Shown: positions 18,256 to 26,981, counted from the first letter of the stretch. The stretch: DNA of 64,000 nucleotides from Nocardia higoensis NBRC 100133 (GCF_000308595.1 NZ_BAGA01000109.1:116860-180859), one strand, 5' to 3'. Translations and numbers: made by a program. The notes: generated by a model not told the origin, from the sequence alone.

Positions 18256-19644
18256 CTACACGGTCTCGAAGAGGTCGGCGATGCCACGCCGCAGCTCGAG
18301 CACGCCTGTGGCGTTCTTGATCCGGTCTTCGCCGGTTGCCTGATACACCTTCTTGAACTCGTCCAGCACGCGCATCGACGTTGTGCCGGAGGCATTCTCG
18401 ACAGCCTTTACGCCGAGGGCCACCCCTTCGTCGAGGTCGCCGTGGCGGAGCTGTAAAGCCGCCAACCGTGTGAGACCGAGTTGCCGAGATCGGGCATGCT
18501 TGTCTGACAGTTGCAGCGCACCCCGCAGACGGTCGACAATGTTGTCTACCTGAAGGTTTCGCTCGTATGCCAGATCGAACAACCCATGTGCGGCGTCGCT
18601 GTTCAGCAACTGTTCGGTGTAGTAGGTACCGAACCCTTCGTATTCTGTATCGGCGTGGTGTTGGTCTGCTGCCTCTGAAAAGAATTGCTCCGCTTGCCGA
18701 ACAGACCTGACACACTCCACGTCGTTGCCCAGCCGGCCGAACGCACGCGCCTGTACAGCAGCGATGTCGGCTCGACGCAGCAAGGAGATGCGGTCGGAGC
18801 GCACCGAGGCGACACCCAGCATGGTCAGCGCCTCATCGGCCTTGCCGAGATAGATGGATTGCCGCGCCATACAAGTCAGAATTGCAGCGCGTAACCACCA
18901 CTCGCCGGCCTCATCGGCCAATCGCCAACCTGCTTGGAAATGTGCTCGAGCCGGACCGTGCTGTCCGCGGTCGTAGTATGCCCATCCAGCGACGCGGAAA
19001 AATGTCCCGACCGCCGATTGCATGGCGGTCCGCACGTGCGTCGGCATGTCCGCATCGAGATATCCGACAGCTGTCCGCAGTTGCGCGGCTATCGCCTCAC
19101 CGATCCGCAGGCCCGCGTCATCGGCGGCGCGGAACAGTCCTGCCCATGCTCGTACCTGGGCAACATGGTCCATCCCCACCCGGCGGGGAACCGGTGGCTC
19201 GATGGAAGGCGTACTCCCGACCGCATCGAGACCCTCGGTCACGGCTGCGGCCGAGGCCACGAGCAGTCCGCGCAGAAACTCGTTGCGGTTCACCTCGTCC
19301 TCGGCTTCCCTTGTCGCGGCATCGGGTACCGGAAGATCGCCGGCGCCTTCCGCCCCGATGATAGGACGATTCTCCGAACCACGATCGGATGCGTCGCGCT
19401 GCACCAAGTCAGTCAGCTGAGCTTGAAATCGGGCCAGCTGTTGGCTATCGAGCCTGCTCAGCGCCGTGTCCATGGCTGCGGCGAACTCACCAGTCAGGGT
19501 GATCGTTTTGCCGCGACGCTCCCACTTCCCGACCGCTGCCTCGGAGAAGCCGGTCATCTCGGCCAGTTCGCGCTGGCTTATGCGCAAAGCCTCCCGGCGC
19601 AGAGCACGCACCTCCAACCCGGTCCACTTCGTCACTACGATCAT
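18256..19644 (-). CDS. XRE-type regulator with C-terminal TPR-like domain
   Basis: 462 residues. Residues about 8-65 form a helix-turn-helix of the Cro/C1 type (ISQRELAEMTGFSEAAVGKWERRG). A linker with NRNEFLRGLL follows, then about 300 residues of helical repeats with TPR-like pairs, for example GWAYYDRGQHGPARAHFQAGWRLADEAG. This build is very common in Nocardia and Streptomyces for ligand- or peptide-responsive regulators. The open frame continues to 20250, but homologous-looking sequence begins at the ATG at 19644. The target genes are unknown; the thiamine-binding gene downstream is a candidate. Confidence 0.82.
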   Translation of the reverse strand: MIVVTKWTGLEVRALRREALRISQRELAEMTGFSEAAVGKWERRGKTITLTGEFAAAMDTALSRLDSQQLARFQAQLTDLVQRDASDRGSENRPIIGAEGAGDLPVPDAATREAEDEVNRNEFLRGLLVASAAAVTEGLDAVGSTPSIEPPVPRRVGMDHVAQVRAWAGLFRAADDAGLRIGEAIAAQLRTAVGYLDADMPTHVRTAMQSAVGTFFRVAGWAYYDRGQHGPARAHFQAGWRLADEAGEWWLRAAILTCMARQSIYLGKADEALTMLGVASVRSDRISLLRRADIAAVQARAFGRLGNDVECVRSVRQAEQFFSEAADQHHADTEYEGFGTYYTEQLLNSDAAHGLFDLAYERNLQVDNIVDRLRGALQLSDKHARSRQLGLTRLAALQLRHGDLDEGVALGVKAVENASGTTSMRVLDEFKKVYQATGEDRIKNATGVLELRRGIADLFETV

Positions 19645-20448
19645 TACGCCCGCCCCTCGGTGTTTGCTGGTCGTGTACGGCAGCGTAGGGCTCGGTTTTC
19701 GGCGCGTGTCTGCAATCCCGCATCGCAGAGGAAGTTCTTGGGAGTGCTCTCCCGATGCGGGACTGAAAGACCAACGGCTCTGTCCTGCTTTCGGCGGGGA
19801 CGCCGCTCTGACGGCACGATGTCGTGGTAGTCGAGGTGCGTGTGCCTCCTGCGGTCGAATCCTTGTTCGGGTCGGGCAGCGGTGATTGATCCGGTTCTGC
19901 AGGGGTGTCACCGCGCCGTGCAGCAGGCCGCGCCGGTTCGCACCGGCCAGCGCAGCCAAATCAGCAGCTCTACCAGCCATTTCGCCTCGGGCGTAGAGAT
20001 AGTCGTTGACATCTGATCGTGCTTGCGTGATTCTTGTTGCAGCGCTATATCTGCGCCCACATCCCCGGAGATCAGCCGGGAAACCTCCTTTCGTGGCCCT
20101 GCGGCATCCAGTGATGCACAGGGCCACAGTCCATTTCGAACCCGTCCACCCACCGCAGCAGGCCGTGTCGCGTCGTGCCGCGCGCCCGACGGAGAACCTC
20201 GGGCGGCACCGCGGGCTGAGCATCTTCAGTCGGCCGACCATCTCGATCACCTACCGCTCGAGCCCCGGCTTCGCTGCTCTGTTGTCTTCGCGGACATCCG
20301 ATGCCATCGGTTCCGGGGCCGCGTCCACCGATCCGGATCCCGCTGCGGGGTTCGGATCTTTTTCATGCCTTCAGAGACCGAGCGGCTCGCCGGTGAAGTC
20401 GCCCGTCGAGCCGCTGGTCAACTGCTCTACCAAGGAGAGAGATGCGAT
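19645..20448. other. 800-base gap between divergent regulator and toxin genes
   Basis: I see no convincing gene here. Several frames are open but their products are Arg- and Pro-rich. A minus-strand AAAGGAGG near 20090 is a perfect ribosome-site match, but the ATGs after it soon hit stops. The promoters of the XRE gene (leftward) and the toxin gene (rightward) should lie here. The toxin frame itself is open from 20023 and has another ATG at 20365, without a ribosome site. Confidence 0.5.
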
Positions 20449-23346
20449 ATGGCTGCTCCTCGCCACCAGTGGCAACCCCCGTCCTGGGTCGCCGAACGCG
20501 CTGCCTGGATCACCAGAATGACTCCCGCACCGGCAGCCGATCCCGAAACCGAGGGACGGGTCTTCACCTTCAACGGGATGACCCCGACAAGTGCGGCAGC
20601 GATGCTCGAACGCCTACGCCGCGTGGACGATATGAAGGTACAGGCCGTCTCGGGACTGCCCCCGTCGATGCTCCTTGGCCTGGAACCGATTCCAGAACAG
20701 GCACCGGTAGTGGGCCCCGAAGGCATCTGGCCTGCCATGCCCGCCCCGGCACCGAGCCCCGCCACGCCGCCGGAGTACCCGGTCGGCCCGGAAGAGATTT
20801 GGCCACAACCTTCCGGGACCACACCTGGCCCGAATTCCGGCGCCCCACAGGCAGCGCCCAATTCGAGTACAGAAGACCAGGCGGCAGCACAGCCCGCTCG
20901 AACCCAACCCGACACAGCCCTACCGGAACCGGGCACCGACAACCCCGACCTGCCGAACGTGGGATCCGTTCTCGATCTCCTCGCCATGGGCAAGGGGCCG
21001 GCGCTGAAGCCCGGCCAGAGCCGGACACTCCCCAGCGGCATCACCATCACCGTCAACCCCGACCAGACCAAATCGGTCACCCGCATCGACCAGCAGACCG
21101 GCGCGATCCACACCGACGTCTACAACAAACACGGCATCGTGATCTCCGCCGCCGTATCGACCGAGGTGCCCGGCACCGCCGGAATGAGCCGCGACACCAC
21201 CATCACCGATTCCCGCGGCCTCACCTCCATGCGGTCCGTCAGCAACGGCCGCGGCGGATACACCACCTGGACCGCCAACCCCGATGGCACACACTCGGTC
21301 CAGTATCCCGACCACCAGATCTTCAAAGAGCTGGACGGGAAAACGATCGAGGTCGCGCAACTGGACCCGGATGGGCTGGGCGGCCACTCCACAGGAATCA
21401 CCCCCGACGGCTCGACCTACTCGTCCGCATTCCGGACCGGCCCGGACGGAATACTGGAGACGGCGCTCGCCACCGCAGATGGCACCGAAGTCGCGATCGC
21501 GACAATTCCCGGACACACCAACGGCGAACCACTCAGCATCGTCACTCGCTCCGATCGCTCGCGTTTCGTGCTCTATCCGGACGGCACCCAGGTACCGATC
21601 GACCGCTACAACAACGCCATCGGCGGCCCCAACTACGCCAACCAGTTCGACCCGCTGACCGCCACCTGGCGCTCCGACCCATACCACCGTCGCGGCCCGA
21701 TCCTCATGAACGCGGACGGAACCAGCTACCAGGAATGGTTCGCTCTCGACGAGAACGGCAAAGAGTTCTCCAGCACCGCACGCTTCGACGCCGAAGGCAA
21801 CATCACCAGACTCGAAACGCTCGACTACCTGGGCCTGAGAATCACGGAATTCGACACCAAAGACGGCATCACGACACCACTCACCACCAACTTCCTCGAT
21901 TCCGGGCATGTCGAAGACCAGTCGGCACTCGTGCTGGAAACCACCTTCATGTTCGTCGGCATCCCGTCCCTCGGGCTGAACATCGGCCGCCAAATCGGCA
22001 ACCGACTCATCGCCACACAACTGACACGCCAAGGGGTCTCGAAGGCCAACATTGCCCTCACCCTGAACCAACTCGGTGGCCCGGGCAGCACAGCATTCCT
22101 CGCAGCAAGCAGCGCCGCCCGGAGACCCGCTCTCACACTGCCAGCCACTCAGGTCTATGCACCGACCGGAATGTGGGACGCGACTATCGCGCTCGGACAA
22201 AAGACAGAAGCAGGCATCCGGGCGGGAAGAGAGCTGACCGGCGCCCTCTACACCGAGACCTCCGTAGCGCTACGCACAACATCGACCCGAATCTCCGATT
22301 TCCTCAATGTCGGAAATCCGTCACGCCTCACTGTCGGCGAGTATCTCGACCGACAGTACGTTCGCGAAGCACTCGACCGCGCGAGTGCAGCCGGCAAGCC
22401 CACGAAGATCGGCTTGAGAGAGCTGTCGACCGGAGACGCAGTCCGCTTCCTGCTGCCGACGAATCAGAAGGCCTTGGAAGCCATCCAGATGAACACCACT
22501 CTGGAATCCTTCTTGCTGAAATCTCCGGAGACGCTGGTTTCCCTCTTGAAACACCCGAAAGCTGTGGACATTTTGCACGATACGGTCTACGGCCTTCGGC
22601 ACGGGATACGCTATACCTCCAAGAACACAAGCGAGATGCTGAAGTCGACCCGCTTGACAGATTCACAGCTGGCCGTCTCTTCGCGCGCGAAGGCAACGGC
22701 CGAGACGAACCTCGCAGGGGCACCCACGCCTCGCCAACCAGGATTCGACCTGCAACGAGCGACAGATCCTGAGTATGTTGGAAAATTCGTGGACGAGATG
22801 TACGACAAGTGGGACGACGCACAACGATTCCTGGATGACCTGACGAAGACCCTGGAACGACGTGTTGGAGGCGTATCCAAGGGGCGAGAGTTACCCAAGA
22901 GCCGAGCGCGAGTCGACGAAAAGCTCGTCGAGTACAAGAACGATGCCGCCCGACTTGTCGATCTGGCCGGATCGAAGATCACATTCGAGCGGGTCGATGA
23001 CATTTATCGAGCCCTCGACGACATCGAGCGATCAGGCCTGAAAATCCTGAGAGTGAAGGACCGGTTCATAGACCCAGCGTCGAGCGGGTACCGTGACATA
23101 CTTATGAACGTGCAAGCACCGAATGGCCTCGTTGTCGAACTCCGGCTACACCTCAAGAGTATAGACAAAGTTTCAGACAAGTTCGACCATGCCCTGTATG
23201 AAATCTCGCGCGGACTAAAAATCAACACCGGATCTCCACATGACGAGATTCCGAGCCTCGCCGGACAGGCCATTATAGATGGACTCAGTCAGCGGGCTAA
23301 TGATATATTCATCCAAGCGCTCATGAAAGGGATGCCCAAGCTGTGA
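20449..23346 (+). CDS. Polymorphic toxin with C-terminal RelA/SpoT-like (alarmone synthetase) domain
   Basis: 965 residues from an ATG with AAGGAGAG ahead. Layout: short N-terminal region; Pro-rich linker (about 80-165); beta-repeat region with recurring PDGT/ADGT motifs (about 185-470); a middle segment with one hydrophobic stretch (about 500-550); then a more A/T-rich end coding the effector. Residues about 778-960 align with RelQ-type synthetases: a basic LPKSRARVDEKL stretch, LVDLAGSKITF near 841 for the conserved D-x-x-G region, SSGYRDILMNV near 880 for the substrate-binding GY, and VELRLHLKS near 895 for the catalytic ExQ/ExR strand. I infer a toxic (p)ppGpp or (p)ppApp synthetase, like Tas1 or ToxSAS. 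The export route is unclear; there is no signal peptide. Confidence 0.78.
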   Translation: MAAPRHQWQPPSWVAERAAWITRMTPAPAADPETEGRVFTFNGMTPTSAAAMLERLRRVDDMKVQAVSGLPPSMLLGLEPIPEQAPVVGPEGIWPAMPAPAPSPATPPEYPVGPEEIWPQPSGTTPGPNSGAPQAAPNSSTEDQAAAQPARTQPDTALPEPGTDNPDLPNVGSVLDLLAMGKGPALKPGQSRTLPSGITITVNPDQTKSVTRIDQQTGAIHTDVYNKHGIVISAAVSTEVPGTAGMSRDTTITDSRGLTSMRSVSNGRGGYTTWTANPDGTHSVQYPDHQIFKELDGKTIEVAQLDPDGLGGHSTGITPDGSTYSSAFRTGPDGILETALATADGTEVAIATIPGHTNGEPLSIVTRSDRSRFVLYPDGTQVPIDRYNNAIGGPNYANQFDPLTATWRSDPYHRRGPILMNADGTSYQEWFALDENGKEFSSTARFDAEGNITRLETLDYLGLRITEFDTKDGITTPLTTNFLDSGHVEDQSALVLETTFMFVGIPSLGLNIGRQIGNRLIATQLTRQGVSKANIALTLNQLGGPGSTAFLAASSAARRPALTLPATQVYAPTGMWDATIALGQKTEAGIRAGRELTGALYTETSVALRTTSTRISDFLNVGNPSRLTVGEYLDRQYVREALDRASAAGKPTKIGLRELSTGDAVRFLLPTNQKALEAIQMNTTLESFLLKSPETLVSLLKHPKAVDILHDTVYGLRHGIRYTSKNTSEMLKSTRLTDSQLAVSSRAKATAETNLAGAPTPRQPGFDLQRATDPEYVGKFVDEMYDKWDDAQRFLDDLTKTLERRVGGVSKGRELPKSRARVDEKLVEYKNDAARLVDLAGSKITFERVDDIYRALDDIERSGLKILRVKDRFIDPASSGYRDILMNVQAPNGLVVELRLHLKSIDKVSDKFDHALYEISRGLKINTGSPHDEIPSLAGQAIIDGLSQRANDIFIQALMKGMPKL

Positions 23347-23732
23347 CCCACACTGAATACTTCCATTATTTTGGTAGTCAATTGAAAATCGAAACCAGCG
23401 ACAACGGAGCGCAGAGGGGATCCGTTCTGGACTGGAGTACCGGACAGTTCGTCGAGGCCCCACGTGGAGTCATGGTAGAAGCCCAGGTAAACATGACAAG
23501 CGCGGATATTTGGCGCATGACTTTCGAAGAATTCGTTTCCGAAACCGAAAGAGCGCGAGCCACCTTCGTTTCGGGGGAAGGTCCGGTGTTTCCTCTCTAT
23601 CAGATCGCCAAGGGAATATATGAAGTCGCGCAGCGAGAAAAACGACGGCTCACCCGAGAAGAGATGGAACTGATCAACAGGATCTATCAGCAGACGTTCG
23701 CCTTGTGGGAGGCAGGCGAAGCCTTGTCATGA
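23343..23732 (+). CDS. Candidate immunity protein for the RelA/SpoT-like toxin
   Basis: 129 residues, soluble and acidic. The GTG start overlaps the toxin stop by four bases, the usual layout of a toxin with its immunity protein. The start reads YFHYFGSQLKIE; the conserved centre is MTSADIWRMTFEEFV. It ends RIYQQTFALWEAGEALS, and the same ending recurs in two other copies at 24298-24480 and 27026-27415. No named family is recognised. The function is inferred from coupling to the toxin and from duplication of the pair. Confidence 0.7.
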   Translation: MTHTEYFHYFGSQLKIETSDNGAQRGSVLDWSTGQFVEAPRGVMVEAQVNMTSADIWRMTFEEFVSETERARATFVSGEGPVFPLYQIAKGIYEVAQREKRRLTREEMELINRIYQQTFALWEAGEALS

Positions 23733-23895
23733 TGCGCGAGGCAGGACTGCTGCGCGAAGCCCCAGCGCCGCAGTCGCGAACTCGTTGCGATCCTCGGACC
23801 ACCGCCCCCGACCTCCCGCCCCCTCGGAGTGGTGCATTCCGGAGCGTCACCAGTCGTGACCGAAATGCGGTCGAAGCCTGATGATACGACACTAA
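23702..23895. repeat. Direct repeat, copy A (immunity 3' end plus downstream DNA)
   Basis: Begins in the last codons of the immunity gene (TTGTGGGAGGCAGGCGAAGC) and runs into non-coding DNA containing CCCCCTCGGAGTGG and CAGTCGTGACCGAAAT. It is repeated with few changes at 24451-24738, where about 80 extra bases lie inside. Such repeated ends can let new toxin/immunity cassettes recombine into the locus. Confidence 0.75.
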
Positions 23896-23969
23896 GGTCC
23901 AGGAACTGACCGCACACCTCGCCGTCATCATATTTGCACCACACGGTCGATCAACGAAGTGGATGTCAG

Positions 23970-24068
23970 ATGATCAACGCGTCCCCGAGCAGTATCGTAG
24001 CCCGCCTTGATGCGGTGGACTGGTTCGCCGAGACGTCGAGTGCCACGCTCGATCCAGAGCAAAACTGA
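23970..24068 (+). CDS. Small ORF coupled to the next ORF, remnant or leader
   Basis: 32 residues (MINASPSS through TLDPEQN). The stop TGATG overlaps the next ATG by one base. The LDAVDWFAE stretch looks protein-like rather than random. It may be the N-terminal part of the following ORF, separated by a small frame change. No family is recognised. Confidence 0.3.
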   Translation: MINASPSSIVARLDAVDWFAETSSATLDPEQN

Positions 24069-24487
24069 TGTCGGAATATTTGCGTCGCAGCGCCCTGTGG
24101 GCGAAACACTACAACGCGGCTGAGCACTGGCCTTTCGGCGATATTATCGATTCTGTCGCACCGGGTTTCGAGCTGCATCGGGAGTTGGAGCTTCAAATGG
24201 AGGAAGTGCTGAGGCGCTCCGGAATCGGCGGGTTGGGTGTACGGATGGCGAAGGCGGCTGTTCGCTGGGCGGCGCTGGCGGAGTCGAGAACAGAGTTGAT
24301 GCCCGATCTACCGCTGCATCCGGCGACGGACCCGCGTTCACTCTGTACCGGATCATCCAGGGCATACGAGAGGTCGCGGAAAGCGAAGGGCGTCCGATCA
24401 CCGTCGAGGAGCTCGAGACCATCCTGGAAATCTACCGTCGAACGTTCGCCCTGTGGGAGGCAGGCGAAGCCTTGTCATGATGCGTGA
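24068..24487 (+). CDS. Hypothetical ORF, probably a chimeric remnant
   Basis: The frame is open for 139 residues, but only the first about 70 look like a real protein (SALWAKHYNAAEHWPFGDII, ELELQMEEVLRRSG). From about 24290 on, the true coding frame is the one carrying the third immunity copy, and this frame becomes Arg/Ser-rich shadow. It is therefore best read as the front of an unknown small protein joined out of frame to an immunity remnant. No family is recognised. Confidence 0.3.
   Translation: MSEYLRRSALWAKHYNAAEHWPFGDIIDSVAPGFELHRELELQMEEVLRRSGIGGLGVRMAKAAVRWAALAESRTELMPDLPLHPATDPRSLCTGSSRAYERSRKAKGVRSPSRSSRPSWKSTVERSPCGRQAKPCHDA
24298..24480 (+). pseudogene. Truncated third copy of the immunity protein
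   Basis: In this frame the product runs DARSTAASGDGPAFTLYRII, continues through IREVAESEG and ends IYRRTFALWEAGEALS. It matches the last 60 or so residues of the immunity proteins at 23343 and 27026. The N-terminal half is missing and no start codon or ribosome site precedes it. It is followed by repeat copy B, just as the intact gene is followed by copy A. Confidence 0.72.
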
Positions 24488-24738
24488 GACAGGACTGCTA
24501 CGGGAAGCCTCAGCACCGTAGTCCTGGCGCAGACCCTCGGACGCCACCCAGGGCGCGCCCTGCCGCGAACCCGGATCATCTGTTGCACCTGGGTGCAACG
24601 ACGCTACCGCCGAGCATGCTTCGCACTCCAGGGGCGCGAACCCGCTGCGATTCTCGGCCCCTGACCTCTCGCCCCCTCGGAGTGGCGCACTCTGGAGCAT
24701 CACCAGTCGTGACCGAAATACGGTCGAAGCCTGATGAC
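24451..24738. repeat. Direct repeat, copy B (with an internal insertion)
   Basis: Matches 23702-23895 in the coding end (CTGTGGGAGGCAGGCGAAGC) and in the distal part (CCCCCTCGGAGTGG, CAGTCGTGACCGAAAT). About 80 bases present here and not in copy A separate the two parts. The insertion includes GTTGCACCTGGGTGCAAC, a short perfect palindrome. Confidence 0.72.
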
Positions 24739-24744
24739 AAGCGA

Positions 24745-24834
24745 TTTCAGGTGGTGAGTGCGCCATCCTTGGACGATGGCACGCCATTTGGTTCCGGAAA
24801 CGCCCTTCAGAGCTGGATCGAGGGATACCGATGA
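24745..24834 (+). pseudogene. Orphan C-terminal tail of a second toxin type
   Basis: A frame ending FGSGNALQSWIEGYR-stop overlaps the next ATG in ATGA fashion, exactly as the full toxin overlaps its immunity gene. The 29 residues before the stop (from FQVVSAPSLDDG) look like a protein end. Upstream the frame turns into repeat DNA. It differs in sequence from the RelA/SpoT-like toxin, so it would be the remains of another effector. Confidence 0.45.
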
Positions 24835-25199
24835 ATACAGAAATGCAATGGCATCCGATCGAAGAGGAATTTTACAAGCCCTGGCGAAGGGTGTTCAACA
24901 ATGACTGGAAAGGCGCCGACATCGAAGGTGTTTGCCCGGTATGCGGATCGCATAGCCTACACCGATGGCACAAGCTCGATGAGAGACTCCCGAAACGCCT
25001 GCGCGGTGTAAGTTTCGCTGGCCCCGGAAGATTGTGGGAATGGTGTTCGAACTGCTACGCATTTGAGACGTTTTTGAATGGATATGTCCCTAGCTGGTGG
25101 GAAGAGTCGTACAGCGTCGATGAATGCGAACTGCGCTACGATCCGGGACCGATCGAGAAGGCCCGAAAACGAGCACGCCCCCACCGAGAAACTCGATGA
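24831..25199 (+). CDS. Small zinc-ribbon-like protein, candidate immunity for a lost toxin
   Basis: 122 residues starting MNTEMQWHPIEEEF. It has two Cys pairs, CPVCG near residue 36 and CSNC near residue 72, which could form one zinc site. It is rich in Trp and Tyr. The gene overlaps the end of a toxin-like tail, which suggests an immunity role for a different effector from the one at 20449. The last residues (RKRARPHRETR) may have been added where the HsdR fragment was joined. No family is recognised. Confidence 0.5.
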   Translation: MNTEMQWHPIEEEFYKPWRRVFNNDWKGADIEGVCPVCGSHSLHRWHKLDERLPKRLRGVSFAGPGRLWEWCSNCYAFETFLNGYVPSWWEESYSVDECELRYDPGPIEKARKRARPHRETR

Positions 25200-25501
25200 C
25201 GTACTCGCAGAGACACGTGGCGGGCACCGGCACCCGGAAGGAGCCGAAGTACGTCGCGCTACAGGTCGTCATCGACAAGATGAACGACCTCTTCGGCGCC
25301 GAGTCGTTCACCGCGTCGCAGATCCGTGAATTCGTGCAAGGACTGGTGCAGCGGCTGCTCGCCTACCCGGACCTGGTGAACCAGACCAAGGTGAACTCGA
25401 AGAAGCAGTTCATGGAATCGCAGGATTTCCAGGCGGCGGTCACCGAGGCGGTCGTCGACAACCAGGAAGCCCACCAGGGTCCCGTCAAGGTCATGAAGTG
25501 A
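25196..25501 (+). pseudogene. Fragment of type I restriction subunit HsdR, cut by ISAs1
   Basis: The product contains VALQVVIDKMNDLFG, EFVQGLVQRLLAYPD and KKQFMESQDF, which look like the C-terminal helical region of type I restriction R subunits. The motor and nuclease domains are absent. The last eight codons (QGPVKVMK) are read from the inverted repeat of the ISAs1 element starting at 25475, so the fragment was truncated by that insertion. It is not a functional enzyme. Confidence 0.5.
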
Positions 25502-26802
25502 GGGTGTGACCTGCAGAATCGGGGTGTGTCGCTGGCGCGGACACAGCCCCGACCCGGTGATGATCGTGGTTCTCACACCTGATCGTCGAAAGCCGTTGCT
25601 GTGTCCGCGTTGTCATCATCGCCGGTCGCCGACACGAATGCCACCGCGGGGCCCCGATCGCCCGCCGTGGCAGACTCTGTCTACGACCTTGTCGTACCCA
25701 CAGGTTTGCTGGAAGTGCTTGCCGAGGTTCCTGATCCACGGAAACGGCGGGGTCGCCGCCACCGGTTGGCGACTGTGCTGGCGCTTGGAGTGGCAGCCAC
25801 CCTGGCCGGTGCCCGCTCCTTCGTCGCGATCGCGCACTGGGCCGCCGACGCCCCCACCTCGGTCCTGACCGGCTTCGGTGCTCGGCCCGTGCCGTCGGAG
25901 GCGACTATCCGCCGACTGTTCTCACACATCGACGGCAACAGTCTCGATGCCGCGATCGGGGCGTGGATGTGGCTGCGCACCGACAGAACCGGCGGGCGTC
26001 GTGTCATCGCGTTCGACGGCAAAGCTGTGCGGCGAGCCCGTGACGCGGCAGGCAACCTACCGTTCCTGCTTGCCGGATTGTGTCAGGCAACCGGCACGAT
26101 CCTGACCCAGGTCGCGGTCGCAGCCAAGACCAGTGAAGTCCCTGGTCTGCGTGCACTTCTGGCCACCCTCGACATCGTCGGCGCGGTGATCACCGCTGAC
26201 GCCGCGCACTGCTGCCGCGAGACCGCCGAAGCCATCACCGAGCGCGGCGGCCACTACATCCTTACCGTGAAGAACAATCAGCCGACGCTGCGCAAACAAC
26301 TGAAATCGCTTCCCTGGTCACATGTTCCGGTCGCAACGTCGAGCGTCGGGTCCGACCACGGCCGCCGCGAACGCCGGACCTTGAAGGCGGCAGCGGTCGG
26401 TGCCGGTATCGGATTCGCTGGTGCCGAACAGGTACTGCGAGTGACCCGCACCCGCACCGATCGCGCCACCGGCAAACGCAGCACCGAAACCGTGTATGCC
26501 GTCACCAGCCTTACCGCGACCGATGCCACACCCGAACAGATCGCCGGATGGTTGCGAGGACATTGGGGAATCGAGAACCGTGCCCATTGGATTCGTGATG
26601 TCACCTACGACGAGGACCGTTGCCGAGCCCGCACCGGCTCGGCTCCACAGGTCCTGGCAACGCTGCGCAACACCGCGATCAGCCTCGCCCGCCTTGCCGG
26701 CCACTCGAACATCGCCGCCGCTCAACGCCACTACGCCAACAACTTCAATCGACCGTTCGAACTGCTACTGACCTGCTGAAACCCGACAATGACGGGACCC
26801 TG
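25475..26802 (+). mobile_element. Complete ISAs1-family insertion sequence
   Basis: A 1328-base element with one transposase gene. The ends are inverted repeats: CAGGGTCCCGTCAAGGTC on the left (25475-25492) and, reading inwards on the other strand, CAGGGTCCCGTCATTGTC on the right (26785-26802), 16 of 18 identical. I see no target duplication, and the flanks come from unrelated genes (HsdR left, IS701-like right). The element may therefore have taken part in a rearrangement after insertion. Confidence 0.85.
25601..26779 (+). CDS. ISAs1-family transposase
   Basis: 392 residues, apparently intact. The N-terminal DPRKRRGRRHRLATVL motif and the DDE residues around VIAFDGKAVR, ITADAAHC and GIENRAHWIRDVTYDED are those of ISAs1-type DDE transposases. 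The frame is open to the stop just before the right inverted repeat. The start is uncertain: several Met and Val codons lie between 25560 and 25640, and the family core begins near residue 28. Confidence 0.9.
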   Translation: MSALSSSPVADTNATAGPRSPAVADSVYDLVVPTGLLEVLAEVPDPRKRRGRRHRLATVLALGVAATLAGARSFVAIAHWAADAPTSVLTGFGARPVPSEATIRRLFSHIDGNSLDAAIGAWMWLRTDRTGGRRVIAFDGKAVRRARDAAGNLPFLLAGLCQATGTILTQVAVAAKTSEVPGLRALLATLDIVGAVITADAAHCCRETAEAITERGGHYILTVKNNQPTLRKQLKSLPWSHVPVATSSVGSDHGRRERRTLKAAAVGAGIGFAGAEQVLRVTRTRTDRATGKRSTETVYAVTSLTATDATPEQIAGWLRGHWGIENRAHWIRDVTYDEDRCRARTGSAPQVLATLRNTAISLARLAGHSNIAAAQRHYANNFNRPFELLLTC

Positions 26803-26969
26803 GCGAACCGGGTACCCACGCGCCTGGTCAGCTCCTCGAACTCCCGCTGCCACCGATCAGGGTCTACGATGGCAGCCGCGGCCACCGCCAATTCAGTTGT
26901 GTCACACACAAACACGACATGATCACGCGGTGGCCGCTCCACGTCCAGCCCGCTGACCAGCAGCATCAC
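26803..26969 (-). pseudogene. N-terminal fragment of an IS701-like transposase
   Basis: The minus-strand frame reads LLVSGLDVERPPRDHVVFV and then VDPDRWQREFEELTRRVGTRFA before it runs into the ISAs1 end. The second part matches the usual start of IS701-family transposases, in which an RFARVEPR segment follows. The catalytic part is missing, so it is dead. Family assignment rests on this short motif only. Confidence 0.5.
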
Positions 26970-26981
26970 CGATCAAAAAGT

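Noticed and set aside
19908..20153. Minus-strand ORF after a perfect AAGGAGG sequence
   Set aside because: The ATG nearest that site stops after five codons, and the longer frame has no family-like sequence.
20023..20448. N-terminal extension of the toxin (open frame from 20023, ATG at 20365)
   Set aside because: No ribosome site before either start, while ATG 20449 has AAGGAGAG. The upstream translation is largely Arg/Pro-rich.
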